64,000 nucleotides of DNA from Sandaracinus sp. (GCA_002699025.1 PABA01000002.1:1-64000); one strand, 5' to 3'; shown: positions 25,459-35,396, counted from the first letter of the stretch. Made by a program: numbers and translations. The notes: generated by a model from the letters alone, not told the origin.

Positions 25459-28400
25459 GCGAGAAGGAAGTCGCGCCCGCGCCCCGGGAGGGGGGCCTGC
25501 TCCGCGGAGCCATCGGCCGCCCGGTCACGGTCATCGTCGGCGCCGTGCTCGTCGTGCTCTTCGGCGCGCTCACGGTCGTCGACCTGCCCATCCAGCTCAC
25601 GCCGGACATCTCGGTCCCGACGCTGAGCATCAGCACGGCCTGGCCCGGCGCGTCCCCCACGGAGATCGAGCGGGAGATCCTCGAGCCCCAGGAGGACGCG
25701 CTGAAGTCCCTCGAGGGCCTCCGCGAGATGACCTCCACGGCGCGCTCGAACCGCGGGCAGGTCTCGCTCGAGTTCGAGCTCGGCACGGACATCGACGACG
25801 CGCTCGTCCGCACGACCAACGCGCTCCAGGAGGTCGGCGACTACCCCGACGCCGCCGACGCCCCCGTCGTCGAGACCTCCGACGACACGGGCCCGCCCCT
25901 CGCCGTGATCGCGGTGCGCCACCAGGAGGGCGAGCCCGTCGAGGCCTACCGCACCTGGGTCGAGGACGAGATCCTCCCGCGCCTCCAGCGCATCCCGGGC
26001 GTCGGCGACATCCGCCTCCTCGGCGGCCGCGACACCATCGCCCAGGTCGACTTCGCCCCCGAGGCCCTCGCCGCCCGCGGCCTCTCCATCCCGGCCGTGG
26101 CGCAGCGCCTCCAGACCGAGCTCCGCGACGTCTCCGGCGGCGACGTCACCATCGGGCGCCGCCGCCTCCTCGTCCGCACCATGGCCGTCGAGCCCGAGCC
26201 GGACGCCCTCGAGCGCGTCGTCGTCGCCGCCGGCCCGGACGGGACGCCCATCCGCCTCGGTGACGTCGCGACCGTGCGCTTCGGCCTCCGGGAGGCCACC
26301 GGCGTCGCCATGAGCGACGACCGGCCGAGCCTGGTCATGCTGCTGAGCCGGGAGGCCGGCTCGAACGTCCTCGAGGTCACCGAGGACATCCGCGCCGAGA
26401 CCGAGCGCCTCGACGAGGAGCGCTTCCAGCCCGAGGGCCTCCGCATCGAGGTGCTCTCGGACCAGGTCGGCTACATCCGCGGCGCCCTCGACCTCGTCCA
26501 GCAGAACCTCCTCCTCGGCGCGGGGCTCGCCATCCTCGTCTTGCTCCTCTTCCTGCGGAGCTTCGGCGCGAGCGCCATCGTCTCCGTCGCCATCCCGGTC
26601 AGCGTCTTCGGCACGGCCCTCGGGATGAACCTGCTCGGGCGCACGGTGAACGTCGTCTCCCTCGCCGGCGTGACCTTCGCCATCGGCATGGTGCTCGACA
26701 ATTCGATCGTCGCCCTCGAGAGCATCGACACCTGGCGCGGGCGCCTCTCCCAGCCGCGCGCCGCCGCCCACGAGGGCATCCGCGAGGTCTGGGGCGCCAT
26801 CGTCGCCTCCACCTTCACGACCGCCGCGGTCTTCATCCCGGTCATCGGCTGGGAGGACGAGGTCGGGCAGCTCCTCAAGGACGTCGCCGTCGCCGTCTCC
26901 TTCGCCGTCGGCACCTCGCTCCTCGTCTCCGTGCTGGTCATCCCGGCCCTCGCCGCGAAGCTTCCGCCCCGCGAGGCGCCGGAGGAGAAGAAGCGCCCCG
27001 GCTGGCTCCGCTGGCTCGACGCGCGGGGCGAGGCCGGGCGCCGCCGGGTCTCGGGCGCGGCCGCGAGCCTCGTCGCCAAGCCCTGGCGCGGGGGGCTGGT
27101 GGTCGTCGGGGCCGTGGTCGCCGCCCTGATGGTCGTCTGGTCCCTCCTTCCGCCCCTCGAGTACCTCCCGGCGGGCAACCGGAACCTCCTCTTCGGCATC
27201 CTCACGCCGCCGCCGGGCACCAGCGTCGAGGAGCTCGAGGACGTCGGCCGCCAGGTGCAGGGCGAGATCGCCGAGCACATCGACCGCGAGGTCGACGGCG
27301 TGCCGGCCGTGAAGCGGAGCTTCTTCGTCGGCTCGACCGATCGGCTCTTCGCCGGCGCCGTCGCCGACGACCCGGACCGGGTCAAGGAGCTCCTCGGCTG
27401 GCTCCGCGGCGTGCAGTCGTCGATCCCCGGCTACTTCGCCTTCACGACGCAGGCCTCCCTCTTCGGTCGCCGGGGAGGCGGGCGGACGGTCGAGGTGCAG
27501 ATCACCGGCGCGGACCTCGGCGACCTGGTCGGCGCCGGCGGCGCGCTCTTCGGCGCCATCCGCGGCGAGCTCGAAGGCGCGCAGGTTCGCCCCGTGCCCA
27601 GCCTCGACCCGGGGACGCCCGAGCTCCGCTTCCACCCCCGCCGCGGCGCCGCCGCTCCGCTGCAGACGCCGACCGACACGCTCGGCCTGATGGTCGACGC
27701 CGTGGCCGACGGAGCGATCGTCGGCGAGCTCTCGCCGCCCGGCCAGCCGCGGCTCGACGTCGTGCTCCGCGCCGTGCGCGAGGGCGAGGCCATCGAGGAT
27801 CGGGACGCCATCCTCTCGGCGCCCGTCGTCGCCGGCTCGGGCGAGGTCGTGCCCCTCGGTGTCCTCGCCGATGCCCGCGAGGAGCTCGGCCCGATCACCA
27901 TCCAGCGCATCGAGCGGCGCCGCGCGCTGACCCTCGACGTCTCCCCGCCGGAGACGCTCCCCCTCGAGACGGCCATCGAGCGCATCCGCCGCATCGTCGA
28001 CGAGCAGACCGCCTCGGGCACGCTGCCGCCTGGCGTGCGCGTGGAGATCGCGGGCGCGGCGGGCGACCTCGAGCGGGCGAAGGACCGCTTCGCCGACGTG
28101 CTCCTGTTGGCGCTGGTGATCTCCTTCCTGCTCCTCAGCGCGCTCTTCGAGGACTTCCTCGCGCCCGTGGTCGTGCTCGTCACCGTGCCCCTCGCGGCGG
28201 CCGGGGGCATCGGCGCGCTGCGCCTCGTGGACGCGACGCTCTCGCCGCAGCCCCTCGACCTGATGACGGCGCTCGGCTTCTTGATCCTGCTCGGCGTGGT
28301 CGTGAACAACGCCATCCTGGTCGTCGACGGTGCCCTGGCGCGCCTCCGGGAGGGGGACGAGCTGGTCGAGGCCGTCCGGGCGGCGGTCGCCAATCGGGTG

Positions 28401-28598
28401 CGCCCGATCTTGATGACGACGCTCACCTCGCTCGCGGGCCTGACCCCCATGGTGCTGGTGCCCGGATCGGGCTCCGAGCTCTACCGGGGCGTCGGCGCCA
28501 TCGTCCTCGGCGGGCTGACGCTCGCGACCGTGCTCACGCTCTTCGTCGTGCCGAGCCTCTTCGGGCTCATCTGGCGCGTCCGCATGCGGGCACGCTGA
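25455..28598 (+). CDS. RND efflux pump permease (AcrB/HAE1-like)
   Basis: A 1047-residue inner-membrane proton-driven exporter of the expected size with 12 membrane segments and two large periplasmic loops. It has the N-terminal LPIQLTPDISVPTLSIST segment and PGASPTEIEREI, and the TM4 motif reads GMVLDNSIVALES. At the acidic pair used for proton relay in AcrB, the first Asp is kept and the second is Asn, a form also seen in other bacterial RND pumps as I recall. Substrate cannot be told. The start is a GTG overlapping the adaptor stop. Its last codons and stop form the first unit of an 18-bp repeat array. Confidence 0.93.
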   Translation: MSEKEVAPAPREGGLLRGAIGRPVTVIVGAVLVVLFGALTVVDLPIQLTPDISVPTLSISTAWPGASPTEIEREILEPQEDALKSLEGLREMTSTARSNRGQVSLEFELGTDIDDALVRTTNALQEVGDYPDAADAPVVETSDDTGPPLAVIAVRHQEGEPVEAYRTWVEDEILPRLQRIPGVGDIRLLGGRDTIAQVDFAPEALAARGLSIPAVAQRLQTELRDVSGGDVTIGRRRLLVRTMAVEPEPDALERVVVAAGPDGTPIRLGDVATVRFGLREATGVAMSDDRPSLVMLLSREAGSNVLEVTEDIRAETERLDEERFQPEGLRIEVLSDQVGYIRGALDLVQQNLLLGAGLAILVLLLFLRSFGASAIVSVAIPVSVFGTALGMNLLGRTVNVVSLAGVTFAIGMVLDNSIVALESIDTWRGRLSQPRAAAHEGIREVWGAIVASTFTTAAVFIPVIGWEDEVGQLLKDVAVAVSFAVGTSLLVSVLVIPALAAKLPPREAPEEKKRPGWLRWLDARGEAGRRRVSGAAASLVAKPWRGGLVVVGAVVAALMVVWSLLPPLEYLPAGNRNLLFGILTPPPGTSVEELEDVGRQVQGEIAEHIDREVDGVPAVKRSFFVGSTDRLFAGAVADDPDRVKELLGWLRGVQSSIPGYFAFTTQASLFGRRGGGRTVEVQITGADLGDLVGAGGALFGAIRGELEGAQVRPVPSLDPGTPELRFHPRRGAAAPLQTPTDTLGLMVDAVADGAIVGELSPPGQPRLDVVLRAVREGEAIEDRDAILSAPVVAGSGEVVPLGVLADAREELGPITIQRIERRRALTLDVSPPETLPLETAIERIRRIVDEQTASGTLPPGVRVEIAGAAGDLERAKDRFADVLLLALVISFLLLSALFEDFLAPVVVLVTVPLAAAGGIGALRLVDATLSPQPLDLMTALGFLILLGVVVNNAILVVDGALARLREGDELVEAVRAAVANRVRPILMTTLTSLAGLTPMVLVPGSGSELYRGVGAIVLGGLTLATVLTLFVVPSLFGLIWRVRMRAR

Positions 28599-28862
28599 GG
28601 CATGCGGGCACGCTGAGGCATGCGGGCACGCTGAGGCATGCGGGCACGCTGAGGCAGGCGCGCATGCCGAGGCCGGCGGCCGCGCCGAGGCAGGCGGCCG
28701 CGCCGAAGCCTGCGAGCGCGCCGAGGTATGCGGCGACGAGGTCTGCAAGCGCGCCGCCTGCGAGCAGGCCGAGGTCTGCGGGCGCGCCGAGGCCAGCGGC
28801 CGCGCCGAGGTCTGCGTGCGCGCCGAGGTATGCGAGCGCCCCGAGGTCGTGCACGCCGAGGC
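28581..28862. repeat. Degenerate 18-bp tandem repeat array crossing the RND pump stop codon
   Basis: Four near-identical units of GGCATGCGGGCACGCTGA (28581-28652; the first starts CG) are followed by about eleven decayed units of 15 or 18 bases. The first unit contains the last codons and TGA of the pump gene, and every exact copy carries another TGA in the same frame. The array fills the gap to the PLD-CBM20 gene. No spacers, so not CRISPR. Confidence 0.9.
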
Positions 28863-28878
28863 ACCGGGGCGAGATGAA

Positions 28879-30762
28879 TCAGGGCGCCGGAGCGAAGCGC
28901 GGCGCCCGGCCCTCGCCGAAGAACCAGCGCCAGACTCCGTCGCGCGCCTGGAGGGCCCGGTTCGGCCCCGGCTCCCAGCGCTCGCCGAGCCCCCGGAGCA
29001 CCGCCTTCGCCTCGAAGCGGACGCCGAGGGGCAGCGTCAGCTCGCCGCGCCAGGTCGGCCAGCCCGCCAGCGGGAGCCCGGCGACGGGCGCCCAAGCGCC
29101 GAGCTCCGCCGGCGCCCCCGTCACGGTCACGCCTTCGCCCCAGCGCGTGTGCGGCGCGTCGACCTCGAAGGCCACGCGCGCCCTCGGCCAGGCGGCCGGG
29201 TCGAAGCTCGGGTCGTAGCGGCGGAGCAGGTCGACGGCCTCGCCGAGGTAGCGGCGGGCGACGCGCTCGTCCCGCCAGACGAGCTGGTCCTCGTCGTTGA
29301 GGAAGGCGGCGTCGTGGTACCAGTTGAAGGCCCCCGTGACGGCGATGGCGTCGTCGATGACCACGGTCTTGTGGTGCATGGAGGCGTAGCGGCCGTAGGG
29401 GTTGTCGACGCGCACGACGTGCACGCCCATCGTCTCGAGCCACTCGTCGATGGGGTCGTCCTCGGTCTCGACGCCGTAGTACTCGGAGGCCTCGTGGATG
29501 CCGTGGTCGATCAGCGCGGTGACCTCGACGCCTCGCGACCTGGCCGCGGCGAGCTTGCCGAGGAGCGAGACGCGCTCGCCGCCTTCCTGCCAGGCGACGT
29601 CCTTGGCCGTGAACATCGCCAGGACGACGCGGCGCTCGGCCGCGTCGAGGAGCTCGCCCACGATCCGATGCGGGGCCTCGTCCGGGGCGAAGGAGACGCT
29701 GACCCGGGCGCCCGGATCGGCCGCGTGTACGCGGGGCCGGAGCACCCCGCCGGCGAGGGCCTCGAAACGCGCCGCGTAGGCGGCGACGACGCTCCGCTCG
29801 CGCGTGAAGAGGACGTTCTCGTGGTTGTCGAAGCGCGCGCCGGTCTCCCAGTTCATGGATCCCGTCGCCAGCTCCTCGCCGTCGAAGAGCACGATCTTGT
29901 CGTGCATCGCGCCGCGCCCGAGCCGCCGCACGCCGAGCAGCGGGACGCCCGCCTCGAGGAGCCGGTCGTCGCCCCGGTACCAGTCGTAGCGCGGCCGATG
30001 CTTTCGCCCGTCGTGGATCACGCGCACCTCGACGCCGGCGCGGTGGGCCTCGACCAGGGCTTCGACGAGCTCCGGATCGTTCACGTTCATGACCGCCACG
30101 TGCAGCGTGCGCCGGCGGCCCGGGTCTCGGCGCTGGGCCGCGGCGAGCGCGCGGATCCGCGCGAGGATCGCGGCGCCGGGATCGTCGAAGGGCGCGAAGA
30201 GGACCTCCGGGAGGCTCCCCTCCTCTCGGGCGCGCACGGGCGAGCGCACCGCCTCCCAGGGATCGGCGGCGGGCGGGGAGGGCGCGCCCGCGCCATGGAG
30301 CGTCGCCCAGCTCGTCGCGATCATCCGCTCCGCGCCGCCCTCCGCGTGCTGCATGCGGAGCCGGTAGAGCACGGGGCCCGAGAGGGGCGCGCCGCCGGGG
30401 CCGCCCGCGGGGTAGAGCTCGATGGCGTCCGTGCCCCAGCGCTCCACCGGGCCGCCGGTCTCGCGCGGCGCACAAGGCAGGAGCAGGCGCAGCACGCCGG
30501 CCTCGCCATGCGGCGCCCGCACCTCCACGAAGACCCGCTTGGCGTAGCGCACGTTCGCCACCCGGGCGTCCACCCAGGCGCGGAGCACGCTCGGGTCCTC
30601 CGGGTCGGGCCAGGTGCCGTGGCCGGCGGGCCGGAGCAGCTCGCGCGGCGCCGGCTCGAGGGAGCGCCGATCGGCCGCGGGCCTCTCCGGAGGCTCGCCC
30701 TCGCCGCCCGCGCAGGCGCCGGCGAGCGCGAGCAGGACGGCCGCCCTACCAGCGGAACGCAT
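28879..30762 (-). CDS. Lipoprotein: two phospholipase-D HKD motifs and C-terminal CBM20
   Basis: A 627-residue lipoprotein (LLALAGAC signal). After a beta-rich N-terminal region (about 55-190) come two PLD half-domains with HxKxxxxD motifs: MHDKIVLFDGEELATGSMNW and MHHKTVVIDDAIAVTGAFNW, so one complete active site is predicted. The C-terminal 100 residues look like a starch-binding CBM20 module (VTVTGAPAELGAWAP, WPTWRGELTLP, WEPGPNRAL). PLD enzymes cut phosphodiesters in lipids or nucleic acids. The CBM could hold the enzyme on alpha-glucan or a glycosylated surface. It overlaps the upstream PLD gene by 17 bases and forms an operon with it. Confidence 0.82.
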   Translation of the reverse strand: MRSAGRAAVLLALAGACAGGEGEPPERPAADRRSLEPAPRELLRPAGHGTWPDPEDPSVLRAWVDARVANVRYAKRVFVEVRAPHGEAGVLRLLLPCAPRETGGPVERWGTDAIELYPAGGPGGAPLSGPVLYRLRMQHAEGGAERMIATSWATLHGAGAPSPPAADPWEAVRSPVRAREEGSLPEVLFAPFDDPGAAILARIRALAAAQRRDPGRRRTLHVAVMNVNDPELVEALVEAHRAGVEVRVIHDGRKHRPRYDWYRGDDRLLEAGVPLLGVRRLGRGAMHDKIVLFDGEELATGSMNWETGARFDNHENVLFTRERSVVAAYAARFEALAGGVLRPRVHAADPGARVSVSFAPDEAPHRIVGELLDAAERRVVLAMFTAKDVAWQEGGERVSLLGKLAAARSRGVEVTALIDHGIHEASEYYGVETEDDPIDEWLETMGVHVVRVDNPYGRYASMHHKTVVIDDAIAVTGAFNWYHDAAFLNDEDQLVWRDERVARRYLGEAVDLLRRYDPSFDPAAWPRARVAFEVDAPHTRWGEGVTVTGAPAELGAWAPVAGLPLAGWPTWRGELTLPLGVRFEAKAVLRGLGERWEPGPNRALQARDGVWRWFFGEGRAPRFAPAP

Positions 30763-32119
30763 CGCGCAGCTCCAGCGTCGGCTCCTGCGGATCGGTGGGC
30801 ACGAGCGCGTGTCGGTTCGCGCCGCGCTCCCAGCTCACGCGCCCGTCCGGGTGGAGCACGACCAGCTTGTAGGCCACGCGCGCCCCGGGCCGGAGCGCGA
30901 CCTCGCCGCGCCAGCTCGGCCAGCTCGCCCCGTCGAGGCGGACGCCCGCCCAGGGGTCCCAGGCGCCGAGGGCCGGGTCGTCGCCGACCAGGGCCAGCGT
31001 GTCCCCGAACGCCGTTCGCTCTGCGAAGGCGTCCACCCGCACGGGCATGCTCGCCGTCACCGGGTTCGGGCGCGCGCCGCCGTAGCGCGCCCAGAGCCGG
31101 CCGAACTCGCCCTCGAAGGCCGCCGCGACCTCCCGATCGTCGATGGCGGCGAGGTCCTCGTGGCTCGCGAAGGTGGCGGTCCAGGACCAGTTGTACGAGC
31201 CGGTGAGCGTGAGCCGGCCGTCCACGACGGCGAACTTGTGGTGCATGGCCGTGTGCTCCCCCGTCGCGTTGAGGGCGCGCAGGACGGGGACGCCCGCCGC
31301 CTCGAGCAGCTCGTCCACGTCCGTGTAGTCGGCCTGCTTGCGGTCCGTGACCACCCAGACCTCCACGCCGCGCCGGTGCGCGTCGACGAGCGCCTCGGCG
31401 AGCCAGCGCAGCCGGAGCGAGAAGACCGCGACCAGCACGCGCTCCTCGGCCCCGTCGATGGCGCGCTCGATGACGGCGTCGAGCCGATCGGTCGGCGAGA
31501 AGTGCAGCTGCATGGGACCGGGCACGTCTCCGACCCGGGCGTGGCGCGCGTCCGAGGCGATCTCGTCGAGCTCGGCGTCGACCACGGCCGCCAGCGCCGG
31601 GGAGCGGAGCGCGAGGAGCGCCTCCTCGTTCGCATGGAGACCGCTGGGGCCCCAGTTCGCCGAGCCGAGGAAGACCTCCGCGTCGTCCACGAGGGCGAGC
31701 TTGTCGTGGAGCGTCGCGTAGCGGTGGCGCTCGTTGCGGACCGGCACGACCGGCAAGCCCTGCTCCTCGAGCCAGGCGCCGAGCGTGTTCCAGGGCTGGT
31801 CCATCTGCTTGGCGTCGAGGAGGAGCTCGACCTCGAGCCCCTCGCGATGGCGGGCGAGGAGCGCGTGGGCGAGGCGCTCACTCCGGAGGTTGTAGAGGGC
31901 GACCCGGATCCGGCGCTCGGCTCCGAGGATGGCCGCCTCGAGCCGGTCCTCCACGACCGGGCCGCTCGGCACGAAGTAGACGTCGAGGGCCTCGCCGCGC
32001 TCGGCCCAGCCGTCGATCGTCTCGAGGGCCGCCGGGGCGGAGGCTGCGGGGGCCTCCCTGGCGCCGAGGGCGCAGGCGCTCGCGAGCATCAGGGGGAGGG
32101 CGAAGGCGCGGAGGAACAT
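30746..32119 (-). CDS. Secreted protein: two phospholipase-D HKD motifs and C-terminal CBM20
   Basis: A 457-residue exported protein, a shorter paralogue of the next gene. The N-terminus is a signal peptide with a lipobox-like LMLASAC. Two PLD motifs follow, LHDKLALVDDAEVFLGSANW and MHHKFAVVDGRLTLTGSYNW, and the last 100 residues form a CBM20-like module (LALVGDDPALGAWDPW, WPSWRGEVALRPG, WERGANRHAL). The ATG at 32119 starts the signal peptide. It is the first gene of a two-gene operon and overlaps the following PLD gene by 17 bases. The pair could act together on extracellular polymer or prey envelopes; that is inference. Confidence 0.82.
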   Translation of the reverse strand: MFLRAFALPLMLASACALGAREAPAASAPAALETIDGWAERGEALDVYFVPSGPVVEDRLEAAILGAERRIRVALYNLRSERLAHALLARHREGLEVELLLDAKQMDQPWNTLGAWLEEQGLPVVPVRNERHRYATLHDKLALVDDAEVFLGSANWGPSGLHANEEALLALRSPALAAVVDAELDEIASDARHARVGDVPGPMQLHFSPTDRLDAVIERAIDGAEERVLVAVFSLRLRWLAEALVDAHRRGVEVWVVTDRKQADYTDVDELLEAAGVPVLRALNATGEHTAMHHKFAVVDGRLTLTGSYNWSWTATFASHEDLAAIDDREVAAAFEGEFGRLWARYGGARPNPVTASMPVRVDAFAERTAFGDTLALVGDDPALGAWDPWAGVRLDGASWPSWRGEVALRPGARVAYKLVVLHPDGRVSWERGANRHALVPTDPQEPTLELRDAFRW

Positions 32120-32369
32120 GGTGACTCTTTCGAGATGCACTACTCGCGCCATGCAAAAAGCGTCGTGATTTCGGAGATCGGTTTCGGGCGTGTGACGGGA
32201 GTGTGGCGAGTCGAGTGACCAGCGAGGGGGCCGGGGCGGTCGCTCGAGTGGCCACCCGGCGCTGGGCGCAGCGGCGTGAGCGGTGTTCACGCTCGTTGCC
32301 AAGGCTCCGCGAGCTGTGCGACTTTGGGACAGCTCCGGACGGGGTGTCCGGGCGGTCGCGGGGTTGGCG

Positions 32370-35300
32370 ATGCGCAGAGCTTGGGTAGCGGGGTTGTCGG
32401 GGCTCCTTCTGGTCGCGTGCGGAGGCGGGGGAGGCCGCCCGGGCACGGGGGACGGAGGCGCGGGCGATGGGGCCGTGGCCGATGGGGGCGGCGTGGACGC
32501 TGGCCGGCGCGACAGCGGGCCGGCTCCGATGGACGCGGGCACGGACGGCGGGCCCGTCGAGATGGTCGGGCTCTGCGAGGCGTGCACGCTCGACGCCGAG
32601 TGCGGCATCACGGCCCTCTGCGGCCCGCTCAGCGGCGGTGACCGGGTCTGCCTCAAGCGCTGCACCTTCGAGTTCAACGACTGCCCGCGCGGCTTCGAGT
32701 GCGCGAACTACGGGCCCCTCGACTTCGAGTCGGTCTGCCTCCCGGTGGGCGAGGTCTGCTGCGTGGACGAGGACGCGGACGGCTACGGCGTCGGCGCCAG
32801 CTGCCTCGGGCCCGACTGCAACGACGCGGACGCCGATCGGAACCCGGGCGCGCCCGAGCTCTGCGACGGCGCCGACCAGGACTGCGACGAGGCCGTCGAC
32901 GAGATGTTCGTCGACTGCGATCAGCAGCGCTGCGAGGCCGTCGGCTCCGGGACCTTCCAGGAGACCGGCGACTCGGGCTGCGAGGCCGGGGCCTGCGTCG
33001 ATCCGATGCCCGTCGACTGCGGGCTCTACACCTGCGAGCTCGGCGCCGACGAGGGCGACTTCTGCGGTGACGGCTGCGCGCCCGAGGGCACGGACGACGA
33101 CGCCCTCTGCGTCCCCGCCGCCCACTGCGAGGAGGGCGGCTGCGTCATGGACGAGCCGAACGGCAGCGCCTGCGACGAGGACAGCGACTGCGAGTCGAAC
33201 TACTGCGACAACGGCTTCTGCTGCGGCATGGGCGCGACCTGCTGCGCCGAGGACATGGACTGCCCGGGCTACCCGGGCGAGGGCACGGTCTGCGACACGC
33301 CCGCCGACTGCGACGGCTCGCGCGGCGTCGTCCAGTGCAACGACACGACCTACGAGTGCGAGACGCTGAGCGGCGTCGACGACGACACGGCCTGCGACGA
33401 CTCGGTCCTCGCCGACGACTGCGGCACCTTCCGGGACATCTACTGTGACGGCAGCGCCGACCAGCCGCGCCCGCGCTGCCCGAGCAGCTGCACGACCGAC
33501 GCGGAGTGCGACGACAACGCGCACTGCGACGCGGGCTTCTGCTTCCCGGACCTGCCCGGCGGCGAGGCCTGCGACGAGGCGTCGGACTGCATCAGCGGCT
33601 ATTGCGGGAACGGCTTCTGCTGCGACAGCGGCGACTGCTGCCGCACGGCCACGGACTGCCCCGGGAGCTACGGGAGCCCGGCCGAGTGCGACGACGCGCG
33701 CGCCTGCGCGGGCACGCGGGACGCCGCCGTCTGCATCGACAACCAGTGCCGGACCGAGTTCGACGTGGCCGACGACAGCGCTTGCACGAGCAGCATCGTC
33801 GCCGACGAGTGCGGCTTCTACCCGGCCGTGCGCTGCACGGGCGGCGTCGACCAGACCTCGCCGATGTGCGCCACGAGCTGCAGCGGCGACGCCGAGTGCG
33901 ACGACGCGGCCCACTGTGACGGCGGCGTCTGCGTCGCGGACCTGCCCGACGGGGAGGCCTGCGACGAGGCGTCGGACTGCATCAGCAGCTACTGCGGCAA
34001 CGGCTTCTGCTGCGACAGCGGCGACTGCTGCAGCCGCGACTCGGACTGCCCGGCCAGCTACGGCGAGCCCTCGGTCTGCGCGATCCCCTCGCAGTGTCAG
34101 GGGCAGCGCCGCGACCCGGTCTGCAACCCGGGGACGAGCCGCTGCGAGACCGGCGGCCTGGTCGACGACGACTCCGGCTGCGCGGGCATCGAGGCCAACT
34201 CCTGCGGGCTCTTCCCGGCGGTGGACTGCACGGCCATGACGAGCCAGCCCACGGACCAGGCGGGGCTCTGCGCGAGCTCCTGCACCATGGACGGGGACTG
34301 CGATCCGGGCGCCTTCTGCAACGGCTCGGGCCTCTGCGAGGCCGAGGGCGACCCGGGCGACCCCTGCACGGCGAGCAACCAGTGCAGCGGCTCGCTCCAG
34401 TGTGTCGATGGCGTCTGCTGCAGCTCCGCCTGCACCGGCACCTGCGAGGCCTGCAACGTGCCCGGCTCCGAGGGGACCTGCTCGGCCGTGCCCGACGGAG
34501 AGGACCCGGCCGGCGAGTGCGGCGGCGTGGGCTGCGGCAGCTACTTCGACGGCTTCGGTGGGGACGTCTGCTACGAGAAGGCGGACGCGCCGGCCAGCGC
34601 CGTGAGCTGCAACGGCGCCCGGGCCTGCCAGACCGCCGCCGACGTCTGCCCGGCTCAGGGGCGCGGCGACGCCCGCCTCGCCTGCGACGCGACCTGCGAG
34701 GAGCCGCGCGCCGCCACGTGCACGGGGACCTCCGTCGGCGTCTGCGACGCGCTCGACCTCGGCAACCAGACCTGCGGCCTCGGCATCTGCGAGCGCACGG
34801 TGCCGGTCTGCGTGAGCGGCAGCCCGAACACCTGCTCGCCGGGCACGCCGAGCACGGAGAGCTGCAACGACATCGACGACGACTGCGACGGCATCCCGGA
34901 CAACAACCTCCCGGGCGATGGCTTCGAGAACAACGACAGCTGCGGCGAGGTCGTGGAGCTGACGAGCGTCGACACGGACGGCAGCTCGGCCGCTCGGAGC
35001 GACAGCGCGTCGGCGACGCTCTTCCCGAACGGCGACGTGGACTACTACCGGGTCCACGTGGACGAGAGCGGCGGGGCGGACTGCATCACGACCTGCGTGG
35101 ACAACGAGCGGAGCACGCTCGAGGTGACGCTGACCGTGCCCTCGGGGGCGGGCTCCTACCGGCTCTGCGGCGTGCGGACGACCTGCACGAACGTCGACTC
35201 GACGTCGGACTGCATCACGGTCTCGGGCGGCAACGACGGCACGATCACCTTCCGGGGCCGGTCGCGCTGCTGCTCGGGCGTCTTCTGCAACTCCGACAAC

Positions 35301-35396
35301 TCGGAGGACTTCTATCTGCGGGTCGAGGGCATCGCGTCGCCGGCCTACGAGTGTGCGAGCTATCGGCTCGACTACGTCGGCGACGAGGCCTGCTGA
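32370..35396 (+). CDS. Large Cys-rich lipoprotein with MopE-type motifs
   Basis: A 1008-residue lipoprotein (LLLVACGGGGG) with an Asp/Gly-rich linker and then many disulfide-rich modules. One MopE-like metal-binding segment (about residues 130-175; DADGYGVGA and CNDADADRNPGAPELCDG) and a second short one (CNDIDDDCDGIPDN) are visible. In between, three near-repeated Cys modules of about 130 residues share FPDLPGGEACDEASDCISG and GNGFCCDSGDCC elements. Such proteins sit on the outer surface; MopE homologues bind copper, but here metal binding is inferred. The last 150 residues form a beta-rich domain. The start is the ATG at 32370. It overlaps the next gene. Confidence 0.8.
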   Translation: MRRAWVAGLSGLLLVACGGGGGRPGTGDGGAGDGAVADGGGVDAGRRDSGPAPMDAGTDGGPVEMVGLCEACTLDAECGITALCGPLSGGDRVCLKRCTFEFNDCPRGFECANYGPLDFESVCLPVGEVCCVDEDADGYGVGASCLGPDCNDADADRNPGAPELCDGADQDCDEAVDEMFVDCDQQRCEAVGSGTFQETGDSGCEAGACVDPMPVDCGLYTCELGADEGDFCGDGCAPEGTDDDALCVPAAHCEEGGCVMDEPNGSACDEDSDCESNYCDNGFCCGMGATCCAEDMDCPGYPGEGTVCDTPADCDGSRGVVQCNDTTYECETLSGVDDDTACDDSVLADDCGTFRDIYCDGSADQPRPRCPSSCTTDAECDDNAHCDAGFCFPDLPGGEACDEASDCISGYCGNGFCCDSGDCCRTATDCPGSYGSPAECDDARACAGTRDAAVCIDNQCRTEFDVADDSACTSSIVADECGFYPAVRCTGGVDQTSPMCATSCSGDAECDDAAHCDGGVCVADLPDGEACDEASDCISSYCGNGFCCDSGDCCSRDSDCPASYGEPSVCAIPSQCQGQRRDPVCNPGTSRCETGGLVDDDSGCAGIEANSCGLFPAVDCTAMTSQPTDQAGLCASSCTMDGDCDPGAFCNGSGLCEAEGDPGDPCTASNQCSGSLQCVDGVCCSSACTGTCEACNVPGSEGTCSAVPDGEDPAGECGGVGCGSYFDGFGGDVCYEKADAPASAVSCNGARACQTAADVCPAQGRGDARLACDATCEEPRAATCTGTSVGVCDALDLGNQTCGLGICERTVPVCVSGSPNTCSPGTPSTESCNDIDDDCDGIPDNNLPGDGFENNDSCGEVVELTSVDTDGSSAARSDSASATLFPNGDVDYYRVHVDESGGADCITTCVDNERSTLEVTLTVPSGAGSYRLCGVRTTCTNVDSTSDCITVSGGNDGTITFRGRSRCCSGVFCNSDNSEDFYLRVEGIASPAYECASYRLDYVGDEAC

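Noticed and set aside
24492-28748. A 1418-codon open frame opposite the RND adaptor and pump genes
   Set aside because: It is the mirror of two well-defined RND genes; its translation is Glu/Arg/Gly-rich without domains.
28581-28862. CRISPR array or a coding repeat protein
   Set aside because: No spacers, decay toward one end, and stop codons in every exact unit in the pump frame; no start signal in other frames.
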